DNA of 64,000 nucleotides from the NCBI RefSeq assembly GCF_007565055.1, contig NC_044560.1, positions 45,924,530-45,988,529 on the forward strand, given 5' to 3'. How positions within the stretch are numbered: position 1 is the first letter of the stretch; each line of letters starts with the position of its first letter. Below are positions 22,240 to 33,474 of this stretch, piece after piece. The position numbers were made by a program, and so were the translations under genes. The stretch is from Rhinopithecus roxellana. Its lineage: Eukaryota; Chordata; Mammalia; Primates; Cercopithecidae. Under the pieces are notes generated by a model. It saw only the letters and a list, made by a program, of their open reading frames with translations. It did not search any database and had not been told where the DNA came from.

Positions 22240-22335
22240 AGTTTTCAAACAGTCAGGTGATTTGTCCAATGTAGTACAACAGATTGGTGGCAGAGCCTAG
22301 TTCACGCCTCCTAACTCCCAAGTTGTATCAGTAAG
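22240..22335 (-). mobile_element. MIR fragment, minus strand
   Basis: 'GTGATTTGTCCAATGTAGTA' and 'GGTGGCAGAGCCTAGTTCAC' match the tRNA-proximal MIR region in RC. The Alu at 21840 probably inserted into this MIR. Confidence 0.65.
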
Positions 22336-22589
22336 AAAGTAAGCAGCTGATTGCTAAGCATTGTGTTTAAAAAAAAAAAAAAAAAAAACTTTTGTCATTT
22401 TCACTTTGGGGTTAATTTTTATATTCTTCTGATGTGAACACAGACTCAAGTCAAAGCTCAATTTACTGACTACTATTTTTTGGTCCACTTTTTAGAATAT
22501 CTTGGCATGGAAAGCAACTGTGCAAATGTTACATCTCGAGAAATGGTGCTTTTCCAGACAGCAGCTAAAGTTAGAATATGTTGTTCATA

Positions 22590-23175
22590 TGGGATGCTGC
22601 ACATTTATTTTATGTTTAGAATAACTTTACATTTTATTGCAAAACAAATGTACACTTATTATAGAAACTTTAGAAAATAAAAATGAAGGCCGGAGATGGT
22701 GGCTCACACCTGTAATCCCAGTACTTTGGGAGGCCAAGTCGGACAGATTACCAGAGGTCAGAAGTTTGAGATTAGCCTGGCCAACATAGTAGAACCCCAT
22801 CTCTACTAAAAGTACAAAAATTAGCCAGGCATGGTGGCGGCTGCCTGTAATCCCAGCTACTCGGGAGGTTGAGGCAGGGGAATCGCTTGAACCCGGAATC
22901 GCTTGAACCCGGGAAGTGGAGATTGCAGTGAGCTGAGTTCACACCATTGCACTCCAGCCTGGACGACAAGAGGGAGACTCCATCTCAAAAAAAAAAAGTA
23001 AAATGAGCAAAAAAAAAAAAAAAGTAACTCATATGTATAGTATATGAGATATATTTGACCAAAACAGGGTCATTCCATATTCCATATTCTTCTACAACCT
23101 CAATTTTCAATGACTGCACAGTATTGTGCTACATGAATATATCAGTATTTATTGACTGAGGCCTTACACATCTCA
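22590..23175 (-). mobile_element. Old L1M fragment, minus strand, split by an Alu
   Basis: 'GTACACTTATTATAGAAACTTTAGAAAATA' (two parts) before the Alu, and 'CAATGACTGCACAGTATTGTG' (two parts) after it, match antisense L1M text. Tentative at the edges. Confidence 0.5.
22688..23024 (+). mobile_element. Alu, plus strand, with a 16-bp internal duplication
   Basis: Full dimer from 'GGCCGGAGATGGTGGCTCAC'. AATCGCTTGAACCCGG is present twice in tandem at 22881-22896 and 22897-22912, where a normal Alu has one copy. The tail is A-rich with an interruption. Confidence 0.97.
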
Positions 23176-23239
23176 GCTATCAGTAAAACAGAACCACAGT
23201 TTAGAGTCAGGGCAATGAAAGTCGTAGACATAGCAGTTT

Positions 23240-23470
23240 TATTCTTTCATTGATTCATTCATTTAACAAACGTTATTTGGGTACCCTCTTGGTGCCAGGC
23301 ATTGTGCTAACTGCTGGAGGGCCTACAATCAAAGAGACCCATGAAGCTTCTCCTTGCTGGGGCAGAGATCCTGCAGGTCAAAGTAACTGTGATATAACAA
23401 CATTCTGTTGCCCCACCCCACCTTCTTCACCCTTCTTTCAACACAGCCAGTGTTATATGGAGAATGTAGA
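23240..23470 (-). mobile_element. L2 LINE 3' end, minus strand
   Basis: 'CATTGATTCATTCATTTAAC', 'GGTGCCAGGCATTGTGCTAA' and 'CTGGAGGGCCTACAATC' are a clear RC L2 terminus. Confidence 0.85.
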
Positions 23471-23559
23471 GGAACTCAACAGAAAGAGAGGTGCTTTTTT
23501 GTTTTGTTTTGCTTTTTTGCTAAGTGTCATATGTTTATATTAAATAGATAAAGCCCAAG

Positions 23560-24375
23560 AAACAGCAAAAATATGTTAGGTTGCATTAGTTCTCATGATT
23601 TTTCCGTTTCTTGCTGCCCTTGCCTGTCTTCCTTGTGGCTGAAATATACTCCCTACTCCATTGACGCTGCATTTGGCCATGTGACCGAAAGGGATGTATG
23701 CAGAAGTAACAATGTTCTAGTTCCAAGCAGAGGCTTTAAGAAACACGGCATGTTCTTGGCTGGGTGTGGTGGCTCACACCTGTAATCCCAACACTTTGGG
23801 AGGCCGAGACGGGTGAATCACTTGAGGTCAGGAGTTCGACACCAGCCTGGATAACAGGCTGGTGAAACCCCATCTCTACTAAACATAACAAAAATTAGCT
23901 GGGCGTAGTGGCGTATGTCTGTAATCCTAGCTACTCAAGAAGCTAAGGCACAAGAATTGCTTGAACCCAGGAAGCAGAGGTTGCAGCGAGCCAAGATTGC
24001 ACCACTGCACTTCAACCTGGGTGATGGAGTGAGACTCTGTCTCAAAAAAAAAAAAAAGAAAGAAAGAAAAGAAAAGAAAAAGAAAAAAACACGATAAATT
24101 TATCCCATTAAGAAATGGATATCATCTCTTGTGCCCTTCCGTACACCACTAGAAGAGCTTTCAACCGGCAGCCGTTGCTCCTCCACGCTGGATCCTAAAA
24201 TGAGAAACGCGTGGGGCTAACCTGCACCTAGCTTGTAGCTCGACTCAGAGCTGTCCCAGGGAGCCAGAGACCTACAACCAAAAAAATAAAATGCTTGCTA
24301 TTGTAAGTCATTGATATTTTGGAGTTGTTTGTTATACCAAATTATCATAGCAATCGCCGACTAATACAGAACAGT
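23560..24375 (+). mobile_element. Old MaLR/MLT1-type LTR, plus strand, split by an Alu
   Basis: 'CATTTGGCCATGTGACCGAA' precedes the Alu. 'GGCAGCCGTTGCTCCTCC', 'ATAAAATGCTTGCTATTG' and a terminal 'CGCCGACTAATACA' follow it, in LTR order. Confidence 0.55.
23758..24090 (+). mobile_element. Alu, plus strand, with a novel 9-bp inverted repeat
   Basis: Dimeric Alu ending in an A-rich (GAAA)n tail. Within the left arm ACCAGCCTG (23841-23849) and CAGGCTGGT (23855-23863) form a perfect palindrome with a 5-base loop, replacing the usual 'GGCCAACATGGTG' text. Confidence 0.95.
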
Positions 24376-24474
24376 TCAAAATCAAGTATTCAGTTGTGAA
24401 GTTCTGTCTGAAATGTCCCGAACTCTAGGAAGAGTTTAAAGATTCTCCCACGTCATCTCTTTGCCTCACCGGTG

Positions 24475-24705
24475 GAAATCAGTCTCTCCTTTGTGCTTCC
24501 TTAGTATTTTGCTTGTGTCTCTGTTATAGCTGACATTTACCAAAGCCTGCTTTTGTACACATTTAGTTGTATATGTGTCTATTTTTCCCAACATAAGATA
24601 CTTTTTTGTTTTTGTGGGTTTTTGAGGGCAAGTACTCATCACAGTGTCTAATGCCTGGCATGCAGTAGATGTCAAGAGTATTTAATTGAATGAATAAAGG
24701 AGGTC
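24475..24705 (+). mobile_element. L2 LINE 3' end, plus strand
   Basis: 'GAGGGCAAGTACTCATCACA', 'CTAATGCCTGGCATGCAGTA' and 'TAATTGAATGAATAAAGGA' are the L2 terminus. Confidence 0.85.
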
Positions 24706-24869
24706 TTCAGGAAACGAGGGTGGGTGGAATGAAACTGAACAATGGCATGTTAGCCTAACCTTTGAGATGCACCATGGTGTACAAAGGCAAGTACAGAAAC
24801 TGCATCCTTTCTGGCAAGGGCGGGAAAGAATAAGCAGAAATTTAAACCAAGACAAGTTATAAAGGAGAC

Positions 24870-25085
24870 AACATGCTATCATAGAAAGAGGAAGCTCAGT
24901 AACCAGTAGTCATGAGACCTACATTGTAGTTCTGATTTGGATCCTGGACAGCTGTTTTCCCTTAAGAAGTCCTTTAACCTCTCTGGTCCTCATTTTTTTC
25001 GCACATAAGAAAAAAGAATGATACTTTTACTCACGAGCTCATTACAAAGATCCAGAAAAAGGTACACATGTGACAGAAAATCAGC
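24870..25085 (+). mobile_element. MIR SINE, plus strand
   Basis: 'TTTAACCTCTCTGGTCCTCA' and the flanking text on both sides keep MIR order from head to core. Confidence 0.8.
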
Positions 25086-25409
25086 TGATTTTTTTCTAGG
25101 AATAGAACCTGTATTCCATCTAACTCCAGCAAGCCAAAGGATAAATCATGAAGTAACCGCACAGGTTCATGTTGAATCATTGTAGGAGTTGCTCACTTAT
25201 AGTGATTACTGTTTTGTGCTGCCTGTTTTTCATTAACAGAAAGCAAAATACTAAACATTTCTAATGTTTTGTTGCCAGGAACTCTATTAAAATTGATATG
25301 TATTTTTACTTATTTTATCTTCCAGGCAAAGTTAATTCCTCCTCTCATTTCCCTCAGTCATAGTTGTTAGTTATTATTGTTGTACTTTGACATAGTACAA
25401 TGGTGCCCT
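25086..25409. other. Single-copy segment, nothing recognised
   Basis: AT-rich, without recognisable repeats or genes. Confidence 0.5.
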
Positions 25410-25419
25410 CAGAAGATAG

Positions 25420-25715
25420 CTTTTTTCTGAGATGAAGTTTCGCTCTTGTCACCCAGGCTGGATTGCAGTGGTGCAATCTTGGCTCACTGCAACCTCTGCC
25501 TCCTGGGTTCAAGTGATTCTCCTGCCTCAGCTTCCCAAGTAGCTGGGATTACAGGTACACGCCACCACGCCTGGCTAATTTTTGTATTTTTTTTTAGTAG
25601 AGACAGGTTTCACCACGTTGGCCAGGCTGGTCTCAAACTCCTGACTTCAGGTGATCCACCTGCCTTGGCCTCCCAAAGTGCTGGGATTACAGATGTGAGC
25701 CACCATGCTCAGCCC
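25420..25715 (-). mobile_element. Alu, minus strand
   Basis: RC Alu with a short T-run. Perfect 10-bp target duplication CAGAAGATAG at 25410-25419 and 25716-25725. Confidence 0.97.
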
Positions 25716-25725
25716 CAGAAGATAG

Positions 25726-26259
25726 TTTTGTAGACCTTCCTGCCCCATATGAAGTAGTCCCATAGTACTGTACTTTTAGTTCTTATTTCTTGTTTTACAG
25801 TTTTCCCATCTGCTTCCCCACTGGTAGGCTACCAGTTGTCAATTCTAATGGCCATCAGTAAGAAATGACAGCTGCCTCTTCCTGCTGTCAGGCTGCTACC
25901 AACCAACTTTCTGCTTCAAATCTACTTGGAATTATATGTCAAATGGAATAAATAATACTGAGAAGAGCCTAAAGATGCCTTCCATGGGGCTCAGTGAATG
26001 ACATTTAGTGCACGGGCTTTGTTGCAGCTACTTTGGGGACTCAGTCTTTTTGCCTCTGTATTCCAGTTTGTGTCTGTGTTTCTGAGGGCTAAGATTGCTG
26101 ATGGAATAATATCCTAACAAGCAAGGTTCTATTCTATTTCTTTACTGAAAAAGAAAACAATCTGGAAGACACATCTCTAGATAAGATGGTATAGATACAA
26201 TACCTTTTAAAAGTTATTGTCATTGTTGTTAGTATTACTATTGCTTTGTAATCATTTTG
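25726..26259. other. Single-copy segment, nothing recognised
   Basis: No repeat family or coding feature identified. Confidence 0.5.
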
Positions 26260-26445
26260 CGGGGCTGTGTATGCAGTGGAAAGAGCACTGGATTGGGAGT
26301 CTAGAATTTTAGGTTCTAGCCTCAACTCTATTAAATGACTTCAAGAAAATGACTTACCCTCTCTGAGTCTCAGTTCTCTAGTCTCAAAAAGTGAAAGGAT
26401 TCAACAGGATGATCTGTGAGCCTCTATGTTCTATGAATCTACGTC
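26260..26445 (+). mobile_element. MIR SINE, plus strand
   Basis: 'GCAGTGGAAAGAGCACTGGA', 'GTTCTAGCCTCAACTC' and 'CCCTCTCTGAGTCTCAG' show the tRNA-derived head and core. Confidence 0.88.
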
Positions 26446-27284
26446 AAGGTACCCAGACTATTGCTTGGCAATAACTACAGTATGTCTGGAAATAGACTTC
26501 ACTTTATGGCTTTGGCCTTCGTGGTTTGCTCTAACTTGAGTATTCAGTTGATAGCCAAATTCTTAACACCATTTTCTGGTCCCTTTACTATTTCTTTTTA
26601 TAATGATTTTGTCCTTAATTTGGACTTATTTCAAGGAGAAAGATGTTAACTATTTAAAAGTGATGGGATGTTTTAATCTGGGCTGAAAAGCCTGTTCTTT
26701 GAGAATGGCTTAATTAACATTTCCAGGTTCATAACATTTTCATTTATTCATCTTTTTGTTTTTAAATGGTTTTTTAAGTTTTCCAGAGACGGCAATCTCA
26801 CGTTCCTAATAGATTATAAGAGAGAGAGTAGGTCTGCTGGGATCTGCATTCTTATTAGGTTTAAGATTCACATTAGGAAAAAAAAAGAAAAGAAAAGAAA
26901 AAAGGAGCTTAAGCAGAATAGGTCCACCATGCTAATAAAAAAGGAAACAGAACTTTAGTTCTACACAAGATAGTATGTTCAGATAGCCAGGCAAATGCAG
27001 ATCCAGCGACCTTGAAACAGGACAAATATTTTTCCTCCCTGAGCTCATTCTCAGCAGGGGAAACCATGTCTTATTCTTCTTCCCACAATGCCCCAGCAAT
27101 GCAGAGAGGCTTGTTCTGTAAAGGAGGTCAGGGAGTCACTGAGACAGAATGACAGAAGCTAAAACTCACAGCTGGGTGGCCTTTCATGACTTGGGGGATA
27201 GTTGGCCATCAGAAATTGGAGTAAGAAGGAAGCACATCTGGCACTGTGGTCTGCGTGTGATGAGTACCCCAAATACAAATTAAA
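26446..27284. other. Single-copy segment with a short A/G tract
   Basis: An A-rich tract with GAAAA units lies at 26877-26904, without a recognisable retrotransposon body before it. No gene seen. Confidence 0.5.
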
Positions 27285-27520
27285 TTCAATTAAATAAAAA
27301 CGTACTGGACAAGGAGTCAGGAGGCCTGCCCCACACCCCCTGCCTACCCCCAAGTCCTGTGCTATGGATAACAGCAGTATGCTCTTGGATAAGGACTTTC
27401 CGATTTTTGGTTCTACTTCCACGACTGCAAAATGGGACTGTCAATATGAGCCCCATGCACTTTGTGAAATGGTTGTCATGACTGACGCACTAGATGAATA
27501 CGAAATGTCTATGTTTTAAT
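27285..27520 (+). mobile_element. Diverged MIR, plus strand
   Basis: 'TGGACAAGGAGTCAGGAGGC', 'GCAAAATGGGACTGTCAATA' and 'GTGAAATGGTTGTCATGA' keep MIR order with heavy divergence. Confidence 0.55.
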
Positions 27521-27719
27521 ATGATCAGCTGACAATAGCAACTTATTTCTGGCCTCGTTTAAAGATCATAAAGATTATTATGATCATGATAGCTGCTGAG
27601 CCTAAGAAAGAGGAGAAATTAGTAACGAAACACTACATACTGCTTTGTCCATGTTGGAAAAACGGCTTGAATCTGCCTTTGCCCATGTCTTCAGCAATTC
27701 TGTAAAGAATTAGAAAGGG

Positions 27720-27974
27720 TGGAGGCAGGTGGATCACCTGAGGTCAGGAGTTTGAGACCAGCCTGACCAACATGGTGAAGCCCCATCTCTATTAAAAAAT
27801 ACACAAATTAGCCGGGCATGGTGGCGGGTACCTGTAATCCCAGCTACTCAGAAGGCCGAGGCAGAGAATCTCTTGAAGCCAGGATGTGGAGGTTGCAGTT
27901 AGCCGAGATCATGCCGTTGCACTCCAGCCTGGGTGACAGAGCAAGGCTCCGTCTCAAAAACAAAAACAAAAAAA
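27720..27974 (+). mobile_element. 5'-truncated Alu, plus strand
   Basis: It begins inside the left arm at 'GGAGGCAGGTGGATCACC' and runs to the A-rich tail. A perfect 12-bp target duplication AATTAGAAAGGG (27708-27719 and 27975-27986) shows that the truncation happened at insertion. Confidence 0.97.
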
Positions 27975-27986
27975 AATTAGAAAGGG

Positions 27987-28389
27987 ATGAGACTATCATG
28001 CCAAGTCTCCTCTAGGCCTCAGATTTGGCGTCTGTGGAGTTTTTTCCCTGAGTCACCCTCTCTGAGAGTGACAATCAGGAAAGTTCCCCAAAAACACTAC
28101 TGTGGCATGGTTGACTCTCAGACTCATGGCAGAAGAAAGCATTGTGTGTGGGGGGATCAGTCCTAAGTAGCAGTTTGTCATGTCTTTACTCTCCAGAATA
28201 TGAGCTAATTTTGCAAGAAGAACAGGGAGTGTGTTCAGAGAGTGGGAGAGTATTTCTAAAGTCACAAGCCAAACATACAAGAACTCCAGTTATGTACAGG
28301 CACTAGATAATTAAATGCCCTATTGTCTATTAGCTTTAATGCCTGATGCATATTCCTTATAGGGGAATTTAAGGGTTAAGCCATCCCAA
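27987..28389. other. Single-copy segment, nothing recognised
   Basis: No repeat or coding signal recognised. Confidence 0.45.
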
Positions 28390-28880
28390 CATGCCTCACT
28401 CCCAATTTATAAAATGGAAAATCTTCCATAAATCAAAAGTTACAAACAGACTTTGTAATGTCATAACTCTTGTGACGGCTCTCACCTTGATTGATTCCTA
28501 TACATACATTCTGGCTGATTACCATAATGTGCTCTTGTGGGACAATTGGCACCGGATGGGGAGAAAGAAGCAGGCAGGGAAGTAAATAACAAATGGACCT
28601 GGCTCCTCCTCATCGAGAGTGATTTCACTCCAATGTTCCATCATATCAACTGGGAAAGAGAGTCGTAGGGTTTAGGCAATCAATTACAGATATGTGTAGA
28701 GGCAGACACAATCATTTCACTGATTGTCACCAGTCTCGAGCAGTGACACTGAAAAGTGATCCGTCACTCGATTTTCTCTGACACCCGAGAAAGATGGCAG
28801 ACACTTGTAGACTAACAGGCCCCTGGATTGGTTAGCTTATAAAATTGAAAAATCGCTGTGTTTCAAACTTATCCAAACCT
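28390..28880. promoter_or_regulatory. Repeat-free, CpG-retaining block, candidate regulatory element
   Basis: Within 28550-28856 I count eight CpG sites in otherwise AT-leaning, transposon-free DNA (for example in CACCGGATG, CATCGAGAG, TCTCGAGC, ATCCGTCACTCG), more than the surrounding single-copy DNA shows. 'CAATCAATTACAG' is homeodomain-like. Function is inference. Confidence 0.3.
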
Positions 28881-29428
28881 TTAAATACCTCTGTTGCTAA
28901 GATTTCATATCTTTCTGGCAAACATTTAGCAAGATTACCAATAGGCTAATGGCATCATGCCAGAGTGGAAGGTACCGTTTCCTATCACTGCAATTGATGG
29001 CGTCACTGTATCCAGCAGGAGAACTAGAAGGGTGATGGAGTAAGAAGGAAACAGCTACTTTCCTCCAACATGGGAAATGTGGCAGACACCACATTAGATG
29101 TGTTCCACCTGCTGGGACAATTGGTGGGAGGACCCCCAGAGGGTTGATGACCCCCTGCCTCTCTCCCACCCACATTTCCAGAGCCCTCAGCCCACCGGGT
29201 TTGCAGCCACTGGAGTCCTGGACTTAGTCCCCTCCAATTCAGCATGATTTCCCTGAGTTGCCCAGCCTTTGCCAGGTGGGATTCTATATTGTCTACATTG
29301 CAGTGATGGCAGCCTTCTTTCCATAAGAGTCAGTCCATGACAAATAAAAATGTATACAGCCTTTGTCTTTCTTTTCATTTAAAGTGAGAATAGTTTCATT
29401 ATGACCCATGGGTTCAAAAGAAAAAAAG
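28881..29428. other. Single-copy segment, nothing recognised
   Basis: Overlapping open frames on the minus strand (about 60-92 codons) have no recognisable domain. No repeats seen. Confidence 0.45.
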
Positions 29429-29756
29429 GGCTGAACCCAGTGGTTCATGCCTATAATCCCAGCACTTTGAGAGGCCAAGGTAGGAGGACCACTTGAGCCC
29501 AGGAGTTCAAGACCAGCCTAGGCAACATAACGAGACCCTGTCTCTACAAAAAATAAAAATAAAAAAAGAAGAAAAGAAAGAAAAGAAAAGAAAAGAAAAG
29601 AATTAGCCAGGCATGGTAGTGCATGCCTGTAGTCCCAGCTACTCAGCAGGCTGAGGCAGGAGGATAGCTTAAGCCTGGGAGGTCAAGGCTGCAGTGTGCC
29701 ATGATCGTGCTACTGATCTCCAGCCTAGGCAACAGAGTGAGACCCTACCTCAAAAA

Positions 29757-29788
<32 letters not shown>

Positions 29789-29836
29789 AAAGAAAAGAAG
29801 AAGGAAAGAAAGAAAGAAAAGAAAAGAAAAAGGAAC
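29429..29836 (+). mobile_element. Old AluJ-like, plus strand, both A-rich segments expanded
   Basis: 'GGCTGAACCCAGTGGTTC' to 'GAGACCCTACCTC'. The central linker (29545-29602) has become an AAAAG/AAAAT-rich tract of nearly 60 bases, and the tail has become AAAAG/GAAA repeats. Confidence 0.95.
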
Positions 29837-30704
29837 CAAAAAAAGTATTTTCTTACACATAAATGAAATATTTAATTAAATTACAGAATGTCATTGAGAA
29901 AACTGGCACTGTTTTTGAACCCTTAAAATATTAACATGTGAATATATTTGAGAAGTGGCAACCAGAGGCAGCTTTTTAATCTTTTGTCCTGAGGTTCGGC
30001 TGCAGACCATTTCCTGAGAACAGGCAGGCTACATGTGGGACCTCCACAGCAAAGGATGACGGGCAAGACTTCTTCCTAAGGCAGCCACCTCTGTGGAAGC
30101 TCCACTGTCTCCCAGCTGCAGCCTAAACTAATATTTCTGCCAGGTGCTTAAGAAAGATAAAAGTCGGTTGAGGCACCCTTCTATGCAAAATCCTACACTG
30201 CAAAGTCTTCCAGAAAGACACTGAGTAGGCCTGAAGATGCCATCAGCACCTTCACTGAGAGTGACTCAGCCCATATCTGCCGTTTCTTCTGGCACTTAGA
30301 GTCTCTACCAGCCACCCAGGCACTATCCCTTCCATCAGCATATTTTCTCTTGGCACTGGAGGATCTAAAACGAACCCGGCATAGTCCCAGACTTCTTCGT
30401 GTAAATCATCAAGAAATATGACGACCTTCTGCAGAAATGATGTTCTGCATTTCAAAGTTCATCCACTTCTAAACTAAATCAGGGGCAGCAGTCTGGTGCT
30501 CTGCTGGGTTCTCAAATCGCTTGACTCTAAACTCCCTTAAATCCTTTCGCTCACACTGGCAACCCTCTTGTAAACTGCCCTTGGCAGTTAGAGAAGGTCC
30601 CCCTCACGCTTACTGACTGTTCACACTGGTCCACTTTCCACTTTTAAAAGGGCCAGAGAGCAGGTACCTGGAAACGATTTTAAAAGGACTAGTGATGTTC
30701 CTAT
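29837..30704. other. Single-copy segment, nothing recognised
   Basis: About 870 bases without identified repeats, RNA genes or coding features. Confidence 0.5.
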
Positions 30705-30895
30705 GGCACTCTGTACTCCTCAAAGAGCATTTGTGTCTGTTAGTTCATTTGACTCCTGAGACAAAGGCCCCTGGAAGCAGCAGAGCATCCTAAGGACAGA
30801 GAAACAGAGATAGTAAAGGAGTTACTAAAGGTCATACAACGTCTTAGCAACAGTCTAGATTTTTGGACTCATGCTGTGCTAATCCTGCCCCCTAA
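30705..30895 (-). mobile_element. MIR SINE, minus strand
   Basis: 'CTCCTCAAAGAGCATTTGTG', 'AGTTACTAAAGGTCATACAA' and 'GATTTTTGGACTCATGC' follow RC MIR order. Confidence 0.65.
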
Positions 30896-30909
30896 AAAGA
30901 AGCAGCATG

Positions 30910-31050
30910 GTGAAAATAATATTAGTAATGGCAATAGTTGTCATAACCTCCTAAGCACCGACTGAGTGCCAGGCCCTAGCTGAGTCCCTCATCCCCATCA
31001 CTGTATTTGACACTTTCCACCCTCTTGGGGTCCCTCTTGCTAAACTCATA
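30910..31050 (-). mobile_element. MIR fragment, minus strand
   Basis: 'AATATTAGTAATGGCAATAG', 'CCTAAGCACCGACTGAGTGC' and 'CAGGCCCTAGCTGAG' match the RC MIR 3' half. Confidence 0.65.
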
Positions 31051-32839
31051 AAATGCTTAGAACCTCTCTGTATACTATGCAATTCCAGTCTGCTGACTTC
31101 AGGGAAGGTTCTGGCACTGCCAGTGGTTTGACCTCAGAGTTGGAAAACAGGTAAAAAATCTGAGCATCGCCGAAGAATTCAGAGTAGTTGCAGAAAGCCC
31201 TAGAAGAAAATCTTTAAGCAAGTACAGAACTCTCATAAAATGCTATGGGCCTGGAAAATGATTTCATAAGTTATTTTGATGGCAAAAATGTATGAAACAG
31301 AATTGACTAATTCATAAATAACTTCAGAGTCTCATCTATTATTTCTCACATCATAACTTACAATGGAATAATTGTTTCTAATTCTGCTGAGTATTTTCTC
31401 ATGCTTTTTTGGTCCCCTTGGTAAATCTTATGAGTTGGGTAACTCCTAAGACATTGTAGCTTTCTTTTATGACAATGAAAACAAGTAAATATTAATAGCA
31501 ATTTGTTTTTAGTACTATGCAGCATTAACTTCACCACTAGAACCTCTTTTTTTTTCTAATTTCTCATCTCAGGGAAAATTGGCTGAAATTCTCCCCAAAG
31601 AAGGGCTTACAGAAAAAACAACAACAAGAAAACTCAGTGTCCTGTGATCTTATACAAATCTCAACTTACATTTTATTTACTATGTGCATTACTGCAAACC
31701 AATATGAACCATAACTCCATTTAGATAATAATAATCAAATTATCCAACCTGGGATAGCATGTTTTATAGATTTTGGTCTAAATTTAATATAAAAATGCAG
31801 TAGTCCTTGTTTGGAAGAGTTTATTAAGGGTTAGCAAAGAAAAAGCTTTTTCAATAGTCTATAACTCTCTAATGGCCTTTTTCAAATAAAATGGGAAAGA
31901 ATTTGAAAAGAAACCTATATCAGTGAGCTGCAATTGTAACATTACAGTACAGGTCTATAAATCTTGACATGCTCAGAAGATTGCCTAAACCAGCAATACA
32001 ATCTGTCCAAACCTCATTGTCTCCACGACCAGCCAGCCTCATTTTAAGAAATGTATGTGGTCTTCAACCTAATTTTATCACCTTCATTTGTAAACTAGTC
32101 AATCAATCAAAGCATCCTGGGAGTCTAAATAGAAAAAGGAGTGCATTTTCATGCATTCTGGGCGACAGAGTCAAAAATTAATCTCCACTTGATCAGACAT
32201 TTCTTGCCCTCATCTCAATAGACCATCATTAGGGTCAGCAATGTATATTAAAAATAGAGTTACCGCAAACAGTTCACCAGCTGGAGTTTGCTGGCTGCCT
32301 GCCCTTTCCTCAGAAAGCTTCCTCCTCTGCATGAGCCTGAATATGTTCACCAGATTCATCTGGAAAGAAGCAGGCTGGAAATAAAGTCAGGAAAGAAAAC
32401 GCCTGCCGCCCTCGGGAAACAGGCATTGCTTTCCAAGTGCCTGGACCTGCAAAACACTCCAAGTGAGACTGTTACAGAGAAAATACTTCCTAAATGTATA
32501 TTCATAAGGATCAGGCCCAGGTATTCTCTACACACTGGGGGTAAGGGCGGGAGCTTGCCCCAGGGCAGGACTGATAAATACCGGGAGGAAAGGCAGAGGG
32601 TGGCTGGGGCTCCAGGACAATGTTGGTTTGGAGCTGTCCTGATTCTCCTCCCTGAATCCCTTCAGGGTTTCTGCTCTTCAGGCCAAGGCATCTCTTTCGT
32701 GTAAGGCCACCATGGCACTTCTTTCCAGGCAGTGACTCTACCAGGAGACTCCTTGGATCTCTGGCTCCTAAGGAAAGAATGACTAGATTTCTCCCTCAAT
32801 ATGTATTTATTGAAGGAAGGGAGGTGGCTGACAGCAATT
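31051..32839. other. Single-copy segment, about 1.8 kb
   Basis: No transposon relic recognised. A 138-codon open frame (32288-32704, plus) lies here. It has no recognisable domain, and its length is within chance expectation. 'GGGGTAAGGGC' at about 32538-32548 is splice-donor-like but unsupported. Confidence 0.5.
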
Positions 32840-33190
32840 TAATTTTCAGGCCATAAACCTGGGAGCCATTCTTGGCATCTCCTTTTCCTGACATCCATAT
32901 TCAGAGCATCAGGAAATCCATTTGGTTTTACCTTCAGAGTCTAACCGGAAGCTGACCACTTCTCACCTCCTGCCCTGCTACCATGCTGTTGTGAGCCCCC
33001 ATCATCCTTTGCCTCTCTTGTAATAAATAGCACCTGCTAGGTCTTCCTGAGCTTACCCTTCCTCCTAGTGTCAACACAAAAGCCAAAAGTGATTCTTTCA
33101 TAACATAAATCAATCTACTGTTCTGTTCAACCCCTTCGGCAGCACCCATCTCATTGAGAGTAACAGCCAATGTCCTTTAAATGGGCTACT
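32840..33190 (+). mobile_element. L2 LINE, ORF2-end portion, plus strand
   Basis: 'CCATTCTTGGCATCTCC', 'CATCAGGAAATCCATTTGG', 'CACTTCTCACCTCCTGCC' and 'AAAAGTGATTCTTTCATAAC' follow the conserved L2 coding tail in order. Frames are broken. Confidence 0.75.
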
Positions 33191-33284
33191 TAACTGAAGG
33201 CTAAGAAAATGATACTTATTACTTAATGACATTTACTCTGAGCCCAAAGTTTCCCTATAATTACCTCAGTTTGTATTCCCATGC

Positions 33285-33420
33285 CACTAACATATTATTA
33301 ATAATCAAACCATATATTGAGCACATTCTGTGTACCAGGCAATGAGTTAAGTACTTTACTTTCTTTATCCAATCTCTCTATAAATGGGGGGCATGTGGGA
33401 CTCACTGAAGTTCAGGGCTT
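33285..33420 (-). mobile_element. MIR fragment, minus strand
   Basis: 'ATATTGAGCACATTCTGTGT', 'ACCAGGCAATGAGTTAAGTA' and 'CTTTATCCAATCTC' match the RC MIR. Confidence 0.75.
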
Positions 33421-33474
33421 TCTGCCATTGTAGACATGGAAGGTGTTTACTTACATAGGCTAAAAAAGAACTGG

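Noticed and set aside
32288..32704. 138-codon open frame in single-copy DNA
   Set aside because: For roughly 40% GC DNA a few frames of this length are expected by chance in 64 kb on six frames. No domain, no codon bias and no clear splice context apart from one donor-like word.
33131..33149. CCTTCGGCAGCAC, similar to the 5' stem of U6 snRNA
   Set aside because: Only about a dozen bases match, with no U6 body downstream. It sits within L2-derived sequence.
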